Shown in pieces: positions 1-10,519 of a stretch of 64,000 nt of DNA (position 1 is the stretch's first letter; every line of letters begins with the position of its first letter). The DNA comes from Termitomyces sp. T153 (lineage: Eukaryota > Basidiomycota > Agaricomycetes > Agaricales > Lyophyllaceae). Both the position numbers and the translations under genes were made by a program. The notes below the pieces were generated by a model, which was not told where the DNA came from, did not search any database, and saw nothing but the letters and a program-made list of their open reading frames with translations. The stretch covers positions 124,001 through 188,000 of the forward strand of contig JACKQL020000049.1 in the NCBI GenBank assembly GCA_018296165.2, read 5' to 3'.

Positions 1-77
1 TAGAGTGGTGCTAGGTGGTAGCCCTGGTGAGTGATTGTCATGTTTTCTCCCTTTCCAAGCTAACCTACTCCCATAGT

Positions 78-1296
78 GCATGTCCTGCACCTGGCAGAGG
101 GAGCAGTGTGAATTTGAGGAGCCCATGTCAGGAGTGTGGTAGGACATGTTAGTGTGTCTTCCATGTTGCTTGCAGCATGAGAAGTGCTCTGTCACCTTGA
201 GTTGGCATGCTGCTTGCATCGCAGTGGAGCAAGGATGGGATCAAGAGTGGGTCACAGTGCAGTTGGAGGAGGGGCAGAGGGGCAGAGTGATGGGGCAGGA
301 TTCTAGGGTAGAGGGAGGGGGTAGCACGGGGCAGTCCACAATGAAGGTCAGGCCTCTGCAGGGTAGGCAGAGGGAGGGGGCCTCCTCAATGCAGAACAAA
401 GAGAAGTGGAGAGCGTTCCTATCACTGGAGGCAGGGCCAAGTAAGTGGGCACAGGAGAAGCAGGCAATGGCAGGCCCCCTGGGCCTCACAGTGTATTTCC
501 TGACCTCCAGGGCCCTAGTCAAGCAGTCTATGGAAGAGTTATGGTCAGCTGCCAAGGCTTTCCTGTGGCGTCAGGTGGAGGGGTTGGAACAATTGTTGGC
601 CACACATGAGGAGGAGGCTCAAAGGGTTGGGGAGGATAGGGATGGGGTCCAGAGGGAGTGGGACAAGGCTCAGAGGGAGAGGGATGCAGCATGGAGGGAT
701 AAGGACATGGCTGTGGGGATGGCTATGGAGTGATTGTTCCAGCTGCAAGAGTTGTGGGCTTGAGTAATGCAGTGGGAGGTGCGGGCAGAGGTGGCAGTGC
801 AGTGGTTGGAGGGGTTGGAGGCATAGGGGGCTTGCGGGGGGCCTAATGTAGGGGTGCTCTAGACAATGACAGAGAGGGCATGGAGGTGAGAGGAGTGGCT
901 TGCCAACAAGGTGGCCTCAGAGCAGTGGGGGGTGCTCCATGAGTCCTTTCTTTTTCTTTCTTTGTTCCCTCTATCCACTGGGCTAATCCCACTTCAGCAG
1001 ACTGGGCCTGGGAGCACCACATCCTTCTTGACAGAGCATTAGTAGCATTGGGGTCTATCCATAATGGGCTGGCAAGGATGCCCAGGGATCTTCTGCTAGA
1101 ACTGGGGCAGGGGGTTATGCAGATGGGGTGTCTGCTAGTGGGGCATTGGCAGACTCCAGAATGTAGTGGGAGGTGGCAATGGACATGGAAGAACCCCTTC
1201 TGGAACACTTGGAGGTTCTGGTGATGGTAGTGGCCCAAATAGAGGTGGATATGGTGGGGAGGATAGCAGAGGTGGAGCCAGAGGGGCAGGAGAGTG
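78..1296 (+). pseudogene. Antisense passenger gene D of family B, copy 1 (decayed)
   Basis: This region is similar along its length to 45515-47054 and, on the other strand, to 19090-20330. The clearest piece is an open stretch at 146-733. It has a Cys cluster (CLPC, then six residues and KC, then AAC about nine residues on), a linker rich in Gly, Pro and Ser, and a charged helical stretch likely to form a coiled coil (residues about 130-195, rich in Glu, Arg and Gln). A second block (1010-1296) encodes a conserved segment with MPRDL and LELGQG. Between the blocks a pyrimidine tract ends in CAG at about 1000, where the 46.7-kb copy also has a likely 3' splice site. I do not recognise a function. 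It lies downstream of the B1 chromodomain and opposite to gag-pol. Confidence 0.6.
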
Positions 1297-1499
1297 AGGG
1301 GGTTTTAGACCTTGTTTTTTTGTTGCTCCACACTTATCCCTATCTTATAATTATACTTCTAGTCTGTCCATACCAAATATTTTTGCTTCTCTGATGAGTG
1401 TGAGAAGTTTCAGATAGAGTGAGTGAAAACATGTAAGAGGTTACTTGTAGGAGTTGAATTCTGAATGAATTCAGAGGCAGGGGTTATGCCCACTGATGC

Positions 1500-3266
1500 C
1501 ATCTGTGTTTATTAGTTCCAGGGGTCCTGGGGCTTGGTAGGGTGCCATTGATGGAAGTCTCAGAGTTTGTTGGGAGCTCCATCAAGGTTTTTTTGTGGTT
1601 CCCAAGTGTCATCCTCAGGTCCATAGCCCTTCTAGCAGACCAAGTACTGGGGTCAGCCACGGACTGCATGGGAGTTGAGTATTTGGTCAACCTCATAGTG
1701 ATATTCATCCTTGACTTTGATGGGGGGTGGTCAACTGGGGCGTTGCCCAGGGAAGGGGTCTGGAGTGTGTTTTTTGAGGAGTTGTATGTGAAACACAGGG
1801 TGGAGGCCCTGTAGGCCCAGGGGTAGATTGAGCTTATAGGCATGCATAGAGACCTTCCAGAGGACTTTGAAGGGACTGAGACAGTTGTGATTGAGCTTAA
1901 CAGAGGGCTTCCAGGTCTTGAGATTTTATCAATTAAGCTAGAACAAGGTGCTGGGGGGCCAGTTGGGGGTCAGTTCACATTGGGCATTGGCATGCTTAGA
2001 GTAGGCTTGATTGGCAGTGTTGATCTCATCTCAGAGGAACTGGTGAAGGGATCAGAGGTCTTTGGTGACTTCATGGGCAATGTGGGAGGGTATATCCTTG
2101 AGGGATAGTATAAGTCAGGGGTTGTAGCCCTTATTGGTATAAAAAGGGGAAACTCCAGTGGCAGAGTGCAGCGTGTTGTTGTAGGTAAACTTGGCAAGGA
2201 GGAGTTCCATGTGCCAGTTGTTCTGCAAATAGTTAATGTAGAGGCAGAGATACTGTTCCAACATCTGGTTTACTTGTTCTGTCTGTCTGTTGGTGTCCAG
2301 GTGGTAGGCGGTGGAGAGGTTGGTCTTTATTTTTAGGGCCTTGCATAATGACTGCCAGAACTGGGAGCCAAACAGAGGTCCACAGTCAGAGGTGATGTTG
2401 TCTGGGAGTCTGTGCTTGGAGAATACATTTTTGAGGAATAGTTTGGCAAACTCTGGAGCATTGTTGGTGGTGTGGCAGGGGATGAAGAGGGCTTGCTTGG
2501 TGAGGCAGCAGACAACAATGAGGATTGTGTTGAAACCTTTGGAGTCAGGGAGTTTAATGATATGATCTATTGAGATTGAAAACCAGTGGTGCCAACTGAC
2601 AGAGAGGGGCTTTAATAATCTGTGAGGGCAGTGGCAGGGTACCTTGGCTCAGAGACAAGGTTCACAAGCTCTTACATATCATGTGACATCTCTCTTCATT
2701 CCTGGCCAAAAGTAAGTCTGGGAGATGAGCTGAAGGGTCTTACAAATTCCTGAGTGCCCACAGAGCTTGTAGTCATGGTGTTGCCAGAGGATGTTGAGGC
2801 AAACAGACTTGTGGTCCAGAGCATAGATTTGTCCACTCCAGAGCAGGAGGTGGTGGTCTGGAGATAGCATAAAGGGGTCCTTGACATCTGACTTGTTGGC
2901 AGAGTTGTTGTGGGAGTTGTGCTGGGTGAAGAAGGAGTCTGGGGGTGAGTTTCTAATTTGGTAGAGGATTCCTTCTTCATTTAGAATCAGCACAGCATAT
3001 AGATGTTCAGGGGGGATTACCACTTGATGGTTAAATGTGTTCTGCTCAGCTTTAAACAACTTCTTTGGATACATGTTGGACCTCTGGGTAAGGGCATCAG
3101 GTTTCATGCCAAGTCAACTAGGGTGGTAGTGAATAGTGAAGTTGTATTTGGAGAGGGTTTTGGATCAGCAAGTTTGTCAGCAGCTAAATTGCTTGGTGGT
3201 GGTGAAATATTGGAGGTTATTGTGGTTGGAGTAAACTTGGATGCAATGTGGAGCTCCCTTGAAGTA
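1500..3266 (-). pseudogene. B1 RNase H end, integrase and chromodomain (decayed)
   Basis: The open stretch at 3107-2679 holds the end of RNase H (MKPDALTQRS) followed by the integrase H2C2 zinc-binding region (HHDYKLCGHSGICKT, then YFWPGMKRDV). The integrase core follows in shifted frames between 2600 and 1850. At about 1715-1505 a chromodomain is readable (EVDQILNSH, then [16 protein letters not shown]), broken by two stops where TGG or CAG codons are expected. Chromodomains in this element class are known to direct integration to heterochromatin. The copy cannot encode an intact integrase. Confidence 0.8.
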
Positions 3267-4078
3267 GACTCAAACTGAAGTAGCACAGTGTAATGGTCAA
3301 AGGTGATACCCTGCAAATATGATGCAGCAAAGGCTACTCATGAGCTCTCAAGCTGGAAGGTAATGGGCTTAGCTTAGAACATTGTTAGACACTGTGTTAG
3401 AAAGATGCACCACTTCTGGGGGTTGTGGCCAGTGAAAGGTTTGGGCTTTTGAATGTCAAGTTTTTCTTCCTAAGCCAGTGCATCACAAGTATTGTCCTGT
3501 GTGTTTTGAGTTCAGGGCAGGGGTCCAGCATTGTAGTAGTAATAGTAGTGGTTTCCACTTCCATGCTAGGGAGGGGGGGAAGTTGTCCATGGCTGGGCCT
3601 CATCCTCCAGGTGGTCTGCTGTTGGGAGGCTCTCTACTGGGGGGTTGGCCCACATTGCCTGAAGGAGGGCCTGGGGCCCATTGAGGGGGAGGAGGTCCTC
3701 TGGGGGTGGGGGGTCCAAAGTAATTTGTATCAGTGGAGGGGTTGGGCATTGGAATGGGTGGAGGGTGAGGGGTTATAGAAGGAAAAGGAGGTCAGAGTGC
3801 CCTGGGGCCCATGGGCTGTCTCAGAGGGACTGGGATGTTCTGGTGGGGTGGAGGGGCATTGATATAGGGGGTGCAGAGATTGAAGTGGGGGGGCCTGTCT
3901 CAGGAAGGGCCATTGCATGGGGTGGGCTCATCAGTGGGGTTATCAGGCTTGTAAACATAGGAGAGAGTCCGGTTGTTGTCATTGATGTGCAGGGGCAGCT
4001 GTTGTGCATGGTGTTTGGGGGTGGTGGGTTGATCCCATGTATGGAAGGCACTGGGGACAGAATTGGCCCAGGGATGAG
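3267..4078 (-). pseudogene. B1 gag fragment
   Basis: On the minus strand this matches the gag region of B2 at about 58930-59737, including the conserved QGITFDHYT stretch near 3316 and the Pro-rich N-terminal part. It is joined to RNase H sequence at 3267, which implies an internal deletion. At its upstream end it is fused to the RNase H of element A near 4078, so an open frame runs across the junction with the gag part read in the wrong frame. Confidence 0.75.
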
Positions 4079-5700
4079 CCTCCTAGACAGGCCATTAACA
4101 CTAAAGGTTTTTTCTGGCACATGCCTCAAAGTAAAATGATAGAGTAGTACATCCTCAATCCATCTCATGATGGTGGCATTAGGTCCTACTCCAGGATTGC
4201 TTAGCATTCCCTTCAAATACTTGGCATCTGTCTCCACTACAAGCTTCCTACAACCAACCAGCCAATACTTATTAGCTTGCAAGGCTCTCATTAAGCCATA
4301 GAGTTCTTTTTTAGGTTGTGAGAACCTTGCCTCCCTCTCATTTAAAGTGATGGATCCTAGCTTAGCACAAGTGTGTTGCTTAGGATTGTCTGGAGCTTCC
4401 TGGAATATTCCAAAGCCCACTGCCATCCAAGAAGTGTCAACTGATAGGACCACTGCCCCTCCTGACTCATAGTCAAGTGGTTTTAGAGGTGCACTTTCAG
4501 CTAGCAACTTCTTCAATTGAGCCATTGCTGACTGCTGTTCCTCACCCCAAACAAATGGTGTGTGGTTTTGAGTCAATTTGTTGATGGGTGCAGCCACTTT
4601 GGCATAGTCTTTAATGAACATCCTAAAGGTACCACAAGTACCTAGGAAAGCTCTGACATCTGACTTGTCCTGGCAATCACCCCACCCCATAACAATGGCC
4701 AACTGCTTGGTCTCAGGCTTCTGTCCCTCATAAGAACACCTGTGTCCAACCACTACAATCTCATTTGCACAGACTACTGACTTTTTCCCAGAGAAAGTTC
4801 CTCCAGCATACTTGATTCTTTGTAACACTCTGTTTACATTCTGCAGATGTTCCCATACAAATCTCCTAATGCCTGGGTTTTCTGGAACAACCTCATAGCC
4901 TCCATCTGGCAATTCATACCTGTCAGGTGGACCTCTGATTCGCACATCATCAATATATGGCCAAGTTACATGAGGTATCTCATCTTTTAAGATGAAGGTA
5001 ATGTCATCACGAAAGATTGGTACTGAATTTGTCCAGCCTATTGGCAGGGTTACCAACCTTAGAGCACCAAAGGGTGTCTGAAAGGTGGTATAGTCCTTAG
5101 ACCTTACATCCAACACTCTCTCTTCATATCCCACATACAAATCAAAGATTCCTCCACAAGCTCTGCCAGCAAAATGACTAGCTAACTCTTCAGTTGCTGG
5201 TGGCAACCCAGAATGTGCTATGGTCACTTTGTTTAAAGGTTCCAAGCTGTGAACTATCCTCAAGCTCTCACCATCCTTCTTCAATACTGTGAACCACTGG
5301 GATCTGTATGAAGAGTTGGATGGCTCATACACTCCTGCCTCAATTTTCTGCTTTATCATCTGGCAGATTTTATCTCTGAGTCCTGGAGCAATGGGAATGT
5401 TCTTCAATACCCAGGGGGTGTGAGGAATTACTAGCATCACCACAGGAGGGAAGAATTCCTCCTTGAGCCTACCTCTTTGAGAATCATCTCATGCAAAAGC
5501 CTTATTCTGCAGCATCATTAAATGATGTACTGCCTTCATCTCCTCTGGCCATAAGAAACCATCACCATGTGCTTGGTCAATGATCTCCTTGCACTCAGCA
5601 GTGTAATTCCCTGTGGGTTTGAAATCAGGTAGGTTTGGGTCTAACTGTGGCATGTCTGCTAGTGGATCCCCAGTGATACACCTTTCAATTCTAAACTCTT
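4079..5700 (-). pseudogene. Element A reverse transcriptase and RNase H
   Basis: The open frame 5443-3821 (540 codons) covers RT and RNase H. RT features include VYEPSNSSYRSQWF, FDLYVGYEER, TTFQTPFGALR and the catalytic PYIDDV (Tyr-Ile-Asp-Asp intact). The connection has VRAFLGTCGTFR. RNase H-like features are SVDTSWMAVGFG, AKLGSITLNEREARFSQPKK and VVETDAKYLKG. The frame continues upstream of 5443 after a TGA that replaces an expected Trp codon, to the SINE target site at 5700. The last 85 or so residues of the frame (4078-3821) are B1 gag sequence in the wrong frame, so the natural pol ends near 4079 by truncation. The intact catalytic core suggests fairly recent activity. Confidence 0.8.
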
Positions 5701-5710
5701 CAGGAGAGGT
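5700..5710. repeat. Target site duplication of the SINE-like element, left
   Basis: TCAGGAGAGGT, identical to 6654-6664. Confidence 0.8.
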
Positions 5711-6653
5711 GATGATGATGATGATGATGATGTTTTTATTTATCTTAAAGGCCTATTTTACACATGACCTTTGTGTCCTAAGCCCTGCAGTATGTAATGG
5801 GGGTGGTAATTACGGACACTCCAACTAGTTCTCTGGCCCGATCCCTTTTCAGCTGATGCCGGTTACGCCTCATAGCCACTTTTACTACAATTTGACTTTG
5901 TCGGAGTTCATACTACTTCCCACACCTAAGTCCCACTGACCATCTGCCGCTAACGTGCCCTCCCAATTTCTAAACCCAGCTGTACTCGGCAATGCTTAGT
6001 TAGAGTTGATTGGTGTAGGGCGGTAACCCTTTTGGCCAGCTCAAGCCTCCCTCTAGTCAATCCAAACTCAGGGTGGTCACGACTCCACCCTCCCCATGCC
6101 CAGACGCTACTTTCGGAAGAACAATCCCGAGATTTGGAACCCGCGACAGAATAGCCCAGTGAACCACCATGTGACAGACATGCCGCACCTTTTCGGCTGG
6201 GCACCCGATCAAACCGGCAGCCTCGGCTTTAAACCACACCAGACCATCCAATGGACCACACAGTACTTCAGCAGCCTGATCGAACTATTGACTCCTATTC
6301 TCACGCCTACCCGTGCCACAACCCGCTTGGTCAGCAAAGGCCTAGACCCTCTCCCAAATCCGTCGCACCAGGGAAACTTCTCTTTTTCTAATCCGTCATG
6401 AGCGTGGTGGTCACATTGCCTCATTGAACCACGTGCTGATTGCTCGGTCCTGGTCGGCCTGCACTACAAAGCCTGGCTAGTCAAGCACGTGTGGGCGGAG
6501 GCTTCCCGGCGGCGTTGAAATAACCCACGTGGTGTCTAAGGTGTTTTCCACACAGGCGCACTCAGCCAGAGTCAAAACCCCAACCTTGCACTTGCAGATC
6601 ATGTGACCCGCTATGGGATGCGATGGTGCCAGCTGAGCCACCGTGCCCCCTCC
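5711..6653 (-). mobile_element. SINE-like element with tRNA-like head, copy 1
   Basis: This roughly 940-base noncoding insertion interrupts element A between protease and RT. It is flanked by the 11-base direct repeat TCAGGAGAGGT. Its minus-strand 5' end has a tRNA-like start with an RNA polymerase III A box (TGGCTCAGCTGG, 6640-6629) and a weaker B-box-like stretch about 60 bases on. The 3' end is a simple-repeat tail, (CAT)n, at 5711-5733. A second diverged copy lies at 26849-27688. It is long for a SINE and encodes no convincing protein. Its CpG content is high compared with the surrounding element A, which suggests recent insertion. Confidence 0.7.
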
Positions 6654-6664
6654 TCAGGAGAGGT
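6654..6664. repeat. Target site duplication of the SINE-like element, right
   Basis: TCAGGAGAGGT, identical to 5700-5710. Removing the insert and one copy rejoins the element A coding sequence. Confidence 0.8.
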
Positions 6665-8295
6665 TCCTAGTACAGGTTTCACCTTTCTAGCAACAGGTTT
6701 GTATTTCTTAGAAAATACTTGTGCAGTTTCCCCCACACCTGCTTCTAACTCTAGGCTTCCCTGCTGTACTAAGATTTCTTCCAACTTCTCTGATATCTGA
6801 CACAGCTGCCCATTTAGATAGGCTGCTAATGTCTTCTCATCTCTTCCTCCCACATCTCCCTCTGCAGCAAAGGCCTGCAGATACACATCTCTCAACTCCA
6901 GGTTCTTGAATCCACTATGATTTATAGTGTATCCAGTCACCATTACTTCACCATTTTCCTTCTCCCCAATCATCACTGCCACCTCTCCCTGGTCACTGAC
7001 CAGATCATTGAGATTTAAAATTTTGGATTACTATCTCCTCCAACACCTGCCTTTGGCACCTTCCCTCTTTGAAGAGTGGGCAGGGCTGTCCTGCAACCAG
7101 TATTAGGATCTCTGATAGTTATGATGGCACTGCCATCTTGAAGATTTTGTATGTTGCTTTCTGTCAGTGTGTCAAAAGGATGACCCAACAAGACAGTATA
7201 AGCTGGCTTGACAAAGATATGCACTTGTAGATAAATAGTGAAGCCTTCAGCAAAAGTAAATGGCACATTTTTGGCTAAACCAACTGATGTATTCACTTGA
7301 CTGTTGGCACTCTCCATCCTTAAGCATATGTCTGGATCCCAAGTCAATCCTAAATGAAGTGCCTCATCTAGTGCCATACAGACTATCTGAGAACCACTAT
7401 CTAGAATTGTCTCTACTTGTCCCCTCTGATTGACAATGGGGTTCAAGGATCTCAACACTTGCAAATCTCTTGCCACATACACCACTACTGGCTTTTCTCC
7501 TGGAGGGATATTTTCCAAGTAAGTGGCTACACAATCCTGATGCACTACTGCACCAGTAGGCAAATCATCCTGTGTCCCATCTGCAATGAAATAGGTTGCC
7601 ATTGGTAGGTCATTGACATCTACTTTGTCAGGTGGTTTCTTCTCTCTTACAGTCTGCTGTTGAACTGCTACCCTTGGGATATTGGGATCCCTAGACTGAG
7701 TCCCTGATTTGAGAGTCAATTTTTGTATCATTGCCTCCCTTAATCCAGGAGCCACATCTAACAGTTCTCCAGTACTGAAAGGTACAGTAGCCTCCCAGAG
7801 CCTATCAATGGTTCTATCCCACTCCTTCCTCCTTGTTCCTGTTAAGGAACTTTTAACAGTGTCCTGCACTGGCAAGTCTGGTCCCTCATTAAGGGCTGGA
7901 ACCTTCTCAAAAGGTAGGTCCAGTTTTGGTGCTGCTCTAGGTGGAATCACCAGAGTTAGCTTTTCTTTCCAGGGTTTTTCAGGGGTTCTCTCTGGCAATG
8001 AGGATACTCCTGGTTGAGATGCCTCTTTCCTGATTGCCTTCATTGAGTTATTTGAAAAATCCTTAGAGGAAGATTTCTGTCCCTCAGGACTGGCTGTGTT
8101 TCTGGTGTTGATCAACACACTGAGCATCTCAGCCATTTTATTGAAACCTTTCTCCAAGTCTCCCAAGCAGTCTGACTCCTTATATTGAATGTGCTCTAGC
8201 ATGTCATCCCTTGTATCTCTAGCAGAGTTTACATAGGTAGAGTAAGTGACTGTCTCTGGAGAGTCATCTTCTGGCCATCCAAAGTACATATTCAC
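6654..8295 (-). pseudogene. Element A aspartic protease and linker
   Basis: The open frame 8295-7015 (426 codons) carries a retropepsin-like protease with the active-site motif ILDSGSQIV near residue 295 and a downstream hydrophobic flap region (YTVLLGHPFD). A further open stretch 6982-6654 (MIGEKENGEV and onward) continues toward RT and is broken at the SINE insertion site. In related elements gag, protease and RT form one polyprotein. Here stops and frame changes near 8300 and 7010 split it. The N-terminal part (residues 1-280) is a low-similarity linker. Confidence 0.75.
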
Positions 8296-8315
8296 CTGCT
8301 TATCATGTACTTGTG

Positions 8316-9524
8316 CTAGTCTGGCATGAGGAGATATACCAGCAGAATCCCTAGGTAAAGAGCACCATTAGGTAGTCTGGCTCTTCCTTCCAATAGGATG
8401 ATCCATCCTTTTTGTACATCTCCCTTGATGACTTCACACTCTGAGATTCTATGTCCAGCTTGCCAACAATAGAAGCAAGTAACACCACTTCTTCCAGAAG
8501 TTGGAAATGTAGGAGGTCCTTCTGCCCTCATACCCTGGCTTCCTTTGGTATTCAAGAAGGTATTGCGCATGTCCAACTGACCAGCTTGTAAAGCTTGCAT
8601 GGTACTCTGGATGCTTCCCATTTGTTTCCCAATGGTAACCACAGCATCTTGTAGATGAGCCATTTTCTCTTCCACTTCCTCCTCCTTAAGGTTCCCCTTT
8701 CTAGTTTCTGTTTTCTCTATTTTCTCCTCTTTAGGGCTCCTTATAGTGGCACCATCTATCAAGGTCCCCACTACTGTCAGCACTTCTGATAGGTCATACT
8801 TGTTGTCCTTGTGCCTATTTCTAGCAGGATCTTTATAGTGGCCATATCTACTGATCAGCCTTTCCTCAATCACATCTCCAAAAGCTGGTGTAAAGCACCC
8901 CAGGAATTTGTCTACCAGAGACCCATTCCCAGTGACATTAGCCAACTTCTTAGCCTCAGCTCTAAATTTCCTTATTAGAGAATGGATTTCTGTAGTGTCA
9001 TTCCTACTAAGTCTGGCATGTTCTCTGCAGATTCTGTCCAGGTTTGCAACACTACCTGTGTCATCTACTGCTTCTGGATAAGACTCCTTGATTTCTTTCT
9101 CAAAAGCGGACCAAGTATAGTCATCTCCAAAGGAATCAAAACCTAGCCATTCCTGTTCAGTCTGAGCATCCACATACTCCAAGATTCTCTTTTTCCTTTC
9201 TTTATCTCCTTGGATCCCAGCATGCTCAAACAGAGAGATCATCCTTTGTAAAAAGTGATGAACCTCAGAGGGCTCAGTGTGCTTAAACTTAGGTGCATCC
9301 TTGCTGTCAGGCAGTGGTAGTTTGTATCTGATATTTTGCTCCATAATTGAGGCAGTAGAAACTGGTTGAGTAGTAGGGTACAGTTCTTTTGGTGAGCTTG
9401 AAATTACTTTCTCAGTCCAAAGCTTTCTCTTTCTGAGTAAGGTTTCAGGGTCAGGCAAAAAGGACTTTGAACCACTGCTATTGGTCCTAGTTTCTCTTTT
9501 CCTTAATGTAACAGAGTTTTTCAC
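8316..9524 (-). CDS. Element A Gag with zinc knuckle
   Basis: The 402-codon frame encodes a capsid/nucleocapsid-type Gag. Residues about 70-270 form a retrotransposon Gag region (YKLPLPDSKDAPKF, then FLGCFTPAFGDVI). A CCHC zinc knuckle, CFYCWQAGHRISEC, fits C-x2-C-x4-H-x4-C near residue 350. A charged Lys/Glu stretch with coiled-coil character lies between them. Gag should coat element RNA in cytoplasmic particles. The frame stays open although neighbouring parts of element A are broken, and its start may lie a little upstream. CpG is low. Confidence 0.7.
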   Translation of the reverse strand: MKNSVTLRKRETRTNSSGSKSFLPDPETLLRKRKLWTEKVISSSPKELYPTTQPVSTASIMEQNIRYKLPLPDSKDAPKFKHTEPSEVHHFLQRMISLFEHAGIQGDKERKKRILEYVDAQTEQEWLGFDSFGDDYTWSAFEKEIKESYPEAVDDTGSVANLDRICREHARLSRNDTTEIHSLIRKFRAEAKKLANVTGNGSLVDKFLGCFTPAFGDVIEERLISRYGHYKDPARNRHKDNKYDLSEVLTVVGTLIDGATIRSPKEEKIEKTETRKGNLKEEEVEEKMAHLQDAVVTIGKQMGSIQSTMQALQAGQLDMRNTFLNTKGSQGMRAEGPPTFPTSGRSGVTCFYCWQAGHRISECEVIKGDVQKGWIILLEGRARLPNGALYLGILLVYLLMPD

Positions 9525-10519
9525 CTTGGTTGCAATAACTTCAGGTGTTTTGGGCCAAGACCCAGGTGGTGCAAAACTAATGTTTCACAAGGGTTGGACT
9601 TCCTCAAGGAAATCCAAAAGTAAGTTTTTGTGCAACAAAAGCCCCTTGTGGTGGGCTCCAGATGATGCAAAAGTAAGTTTGATGCCGTCAATGATGCAAT
9701 CAACTTATCAAACTTTCTATTCACAGTTTGTTTGGAGGCTTTTAGTTACACTTGAACTTACTTAGAACTTCAATAGAATAGAAGAGAAGCAAGTTAAATA
9801 TTTTAATGATTTGATTCTAAGCTTGAGATGGTCTTGCACTAAAGAAAGGGCTCAACAGTATATTTACTACTCCCAAAGCAACTAATGCACTCTTAAGCCT
9901 AAGAATTCCACTCCCTGGGGAACTCTGAGCCATGGTACATAGTCTGCTTGCCTTTCTCCCTATTCTCCCGCCCTTTTTATACCATGTTGTCCATGCACGG
10001 ACCAGTGCATTCTGCGTGGTATTGTGCTGCAATAATCAGTCTGCATGTCATTTCTCCTGCATCATTCCATCCATCTGAGATTTCCATGGTTTTTACTCTT
10101 TCCTTCCCTACTCCTTTGTTTTTCTAACTGTTTATGGCCGTTTTTTGGGACTTGATAGTGTAGCATAGGAATTTAAAATACATGTGTCATGGTAGGTGTT
10201 TTAATTGTTGGAATTGTTTCACAGTTTATTGTAAAGGTTCATTGGCCTTGATGGCTGATCTCAGATTATGATCTGAGCATCTTGGCCCAAGCACTGCCAC
10301 AGACTTGGCACTTTGTCAGTCTGATGTATTTTTGTTGGTCTAGTCATCTTTTTTGTGTTACGAGGGTGGTAGTACTTATTGGTTTTTAAAAGTATGTTTT
10401 TGTGTCTACAGTTTTCGATGCTCAGCTTACAGTTTTCAGCCATCTGATGTGAATACATTCTTTTATTTCATTCTAAGCACTTTTTGTCAGTCCTCAGTTT
10501 TGAGGCCAGTGTATCAATG
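9525..10519 (-). other. Element A leader and probable 5' LTR region
   Basis: No gene is seen. The region is AT-rich and lies upstream of the minus-strand Gag start, where a leader, primer-binding site and 5' LTR are expected. Two similar short segments occur at 9570-9630 and 9650-9690. A hairpin-forming CCTCAGTTTTGAGG sits at about 10494-10507, near the edge with B3. With only one copy of this region, LTR borders cannot be set. Confidence 0.4.

Larger units (their letters stand above)
1..4078 (-). mobile_element. Chromovirus family B, copy B1, truncated and internally deleted
   Basis: This minus-strand Ty3/gypsy fragment matches the complete element at 43971-62729. Read from high to low coordinates it holds a gag piece (4078-3267), then RNase H C-terminus, integrase and chromodomain (3266-1500), then the plus-strand passenger gene D (78-1296). 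Protease, RT and most of RNase H are missing because gag is joined directly to RNase H near 3267. The right edge abuts element A at about 4078, and the left edge runs off the window, so its LTR is not seen. The sequence is CpG-poor with many transition-type stops. Confidence 0.85.
4079..10519 (-). mobile_element. Ty3/gypsy-type element A, 3'-truncated
   Basis: This is a minus-strand LTR retrotransposon, distinct from B and C. In order it has gag with a zinc knuckle (9524-8316), an aspartic protease region (8295-7015), a linker (6982-6654), a SINE-like insertion (6653-5711), then RT and RNase H (5700-4079). It stops right after the RNase H end (VNGLSRR), with no integrase and no 3' LTR, where B1 gag begins. 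The proteins resemble a gag-pol family I know from Agaricomycete genomes. The 5' LTR is probably within 9530-10519, but no second LTR is present to define it. Confidence 0.75.

Noticed and set aside
241..555. Minus-strand frame opposite gene D copy 1, and similar frames at 45918-46355
   Set aside because: They are shadows of D in another frame. Their sequences change without constraint between copies.
5733..6700. tRNA genes in the SINE-like element
   Set aside because: Only box-like elements are present. No cloverleaf with matching acceptor stem can be drawn, and the A-to-B spacing is too long.
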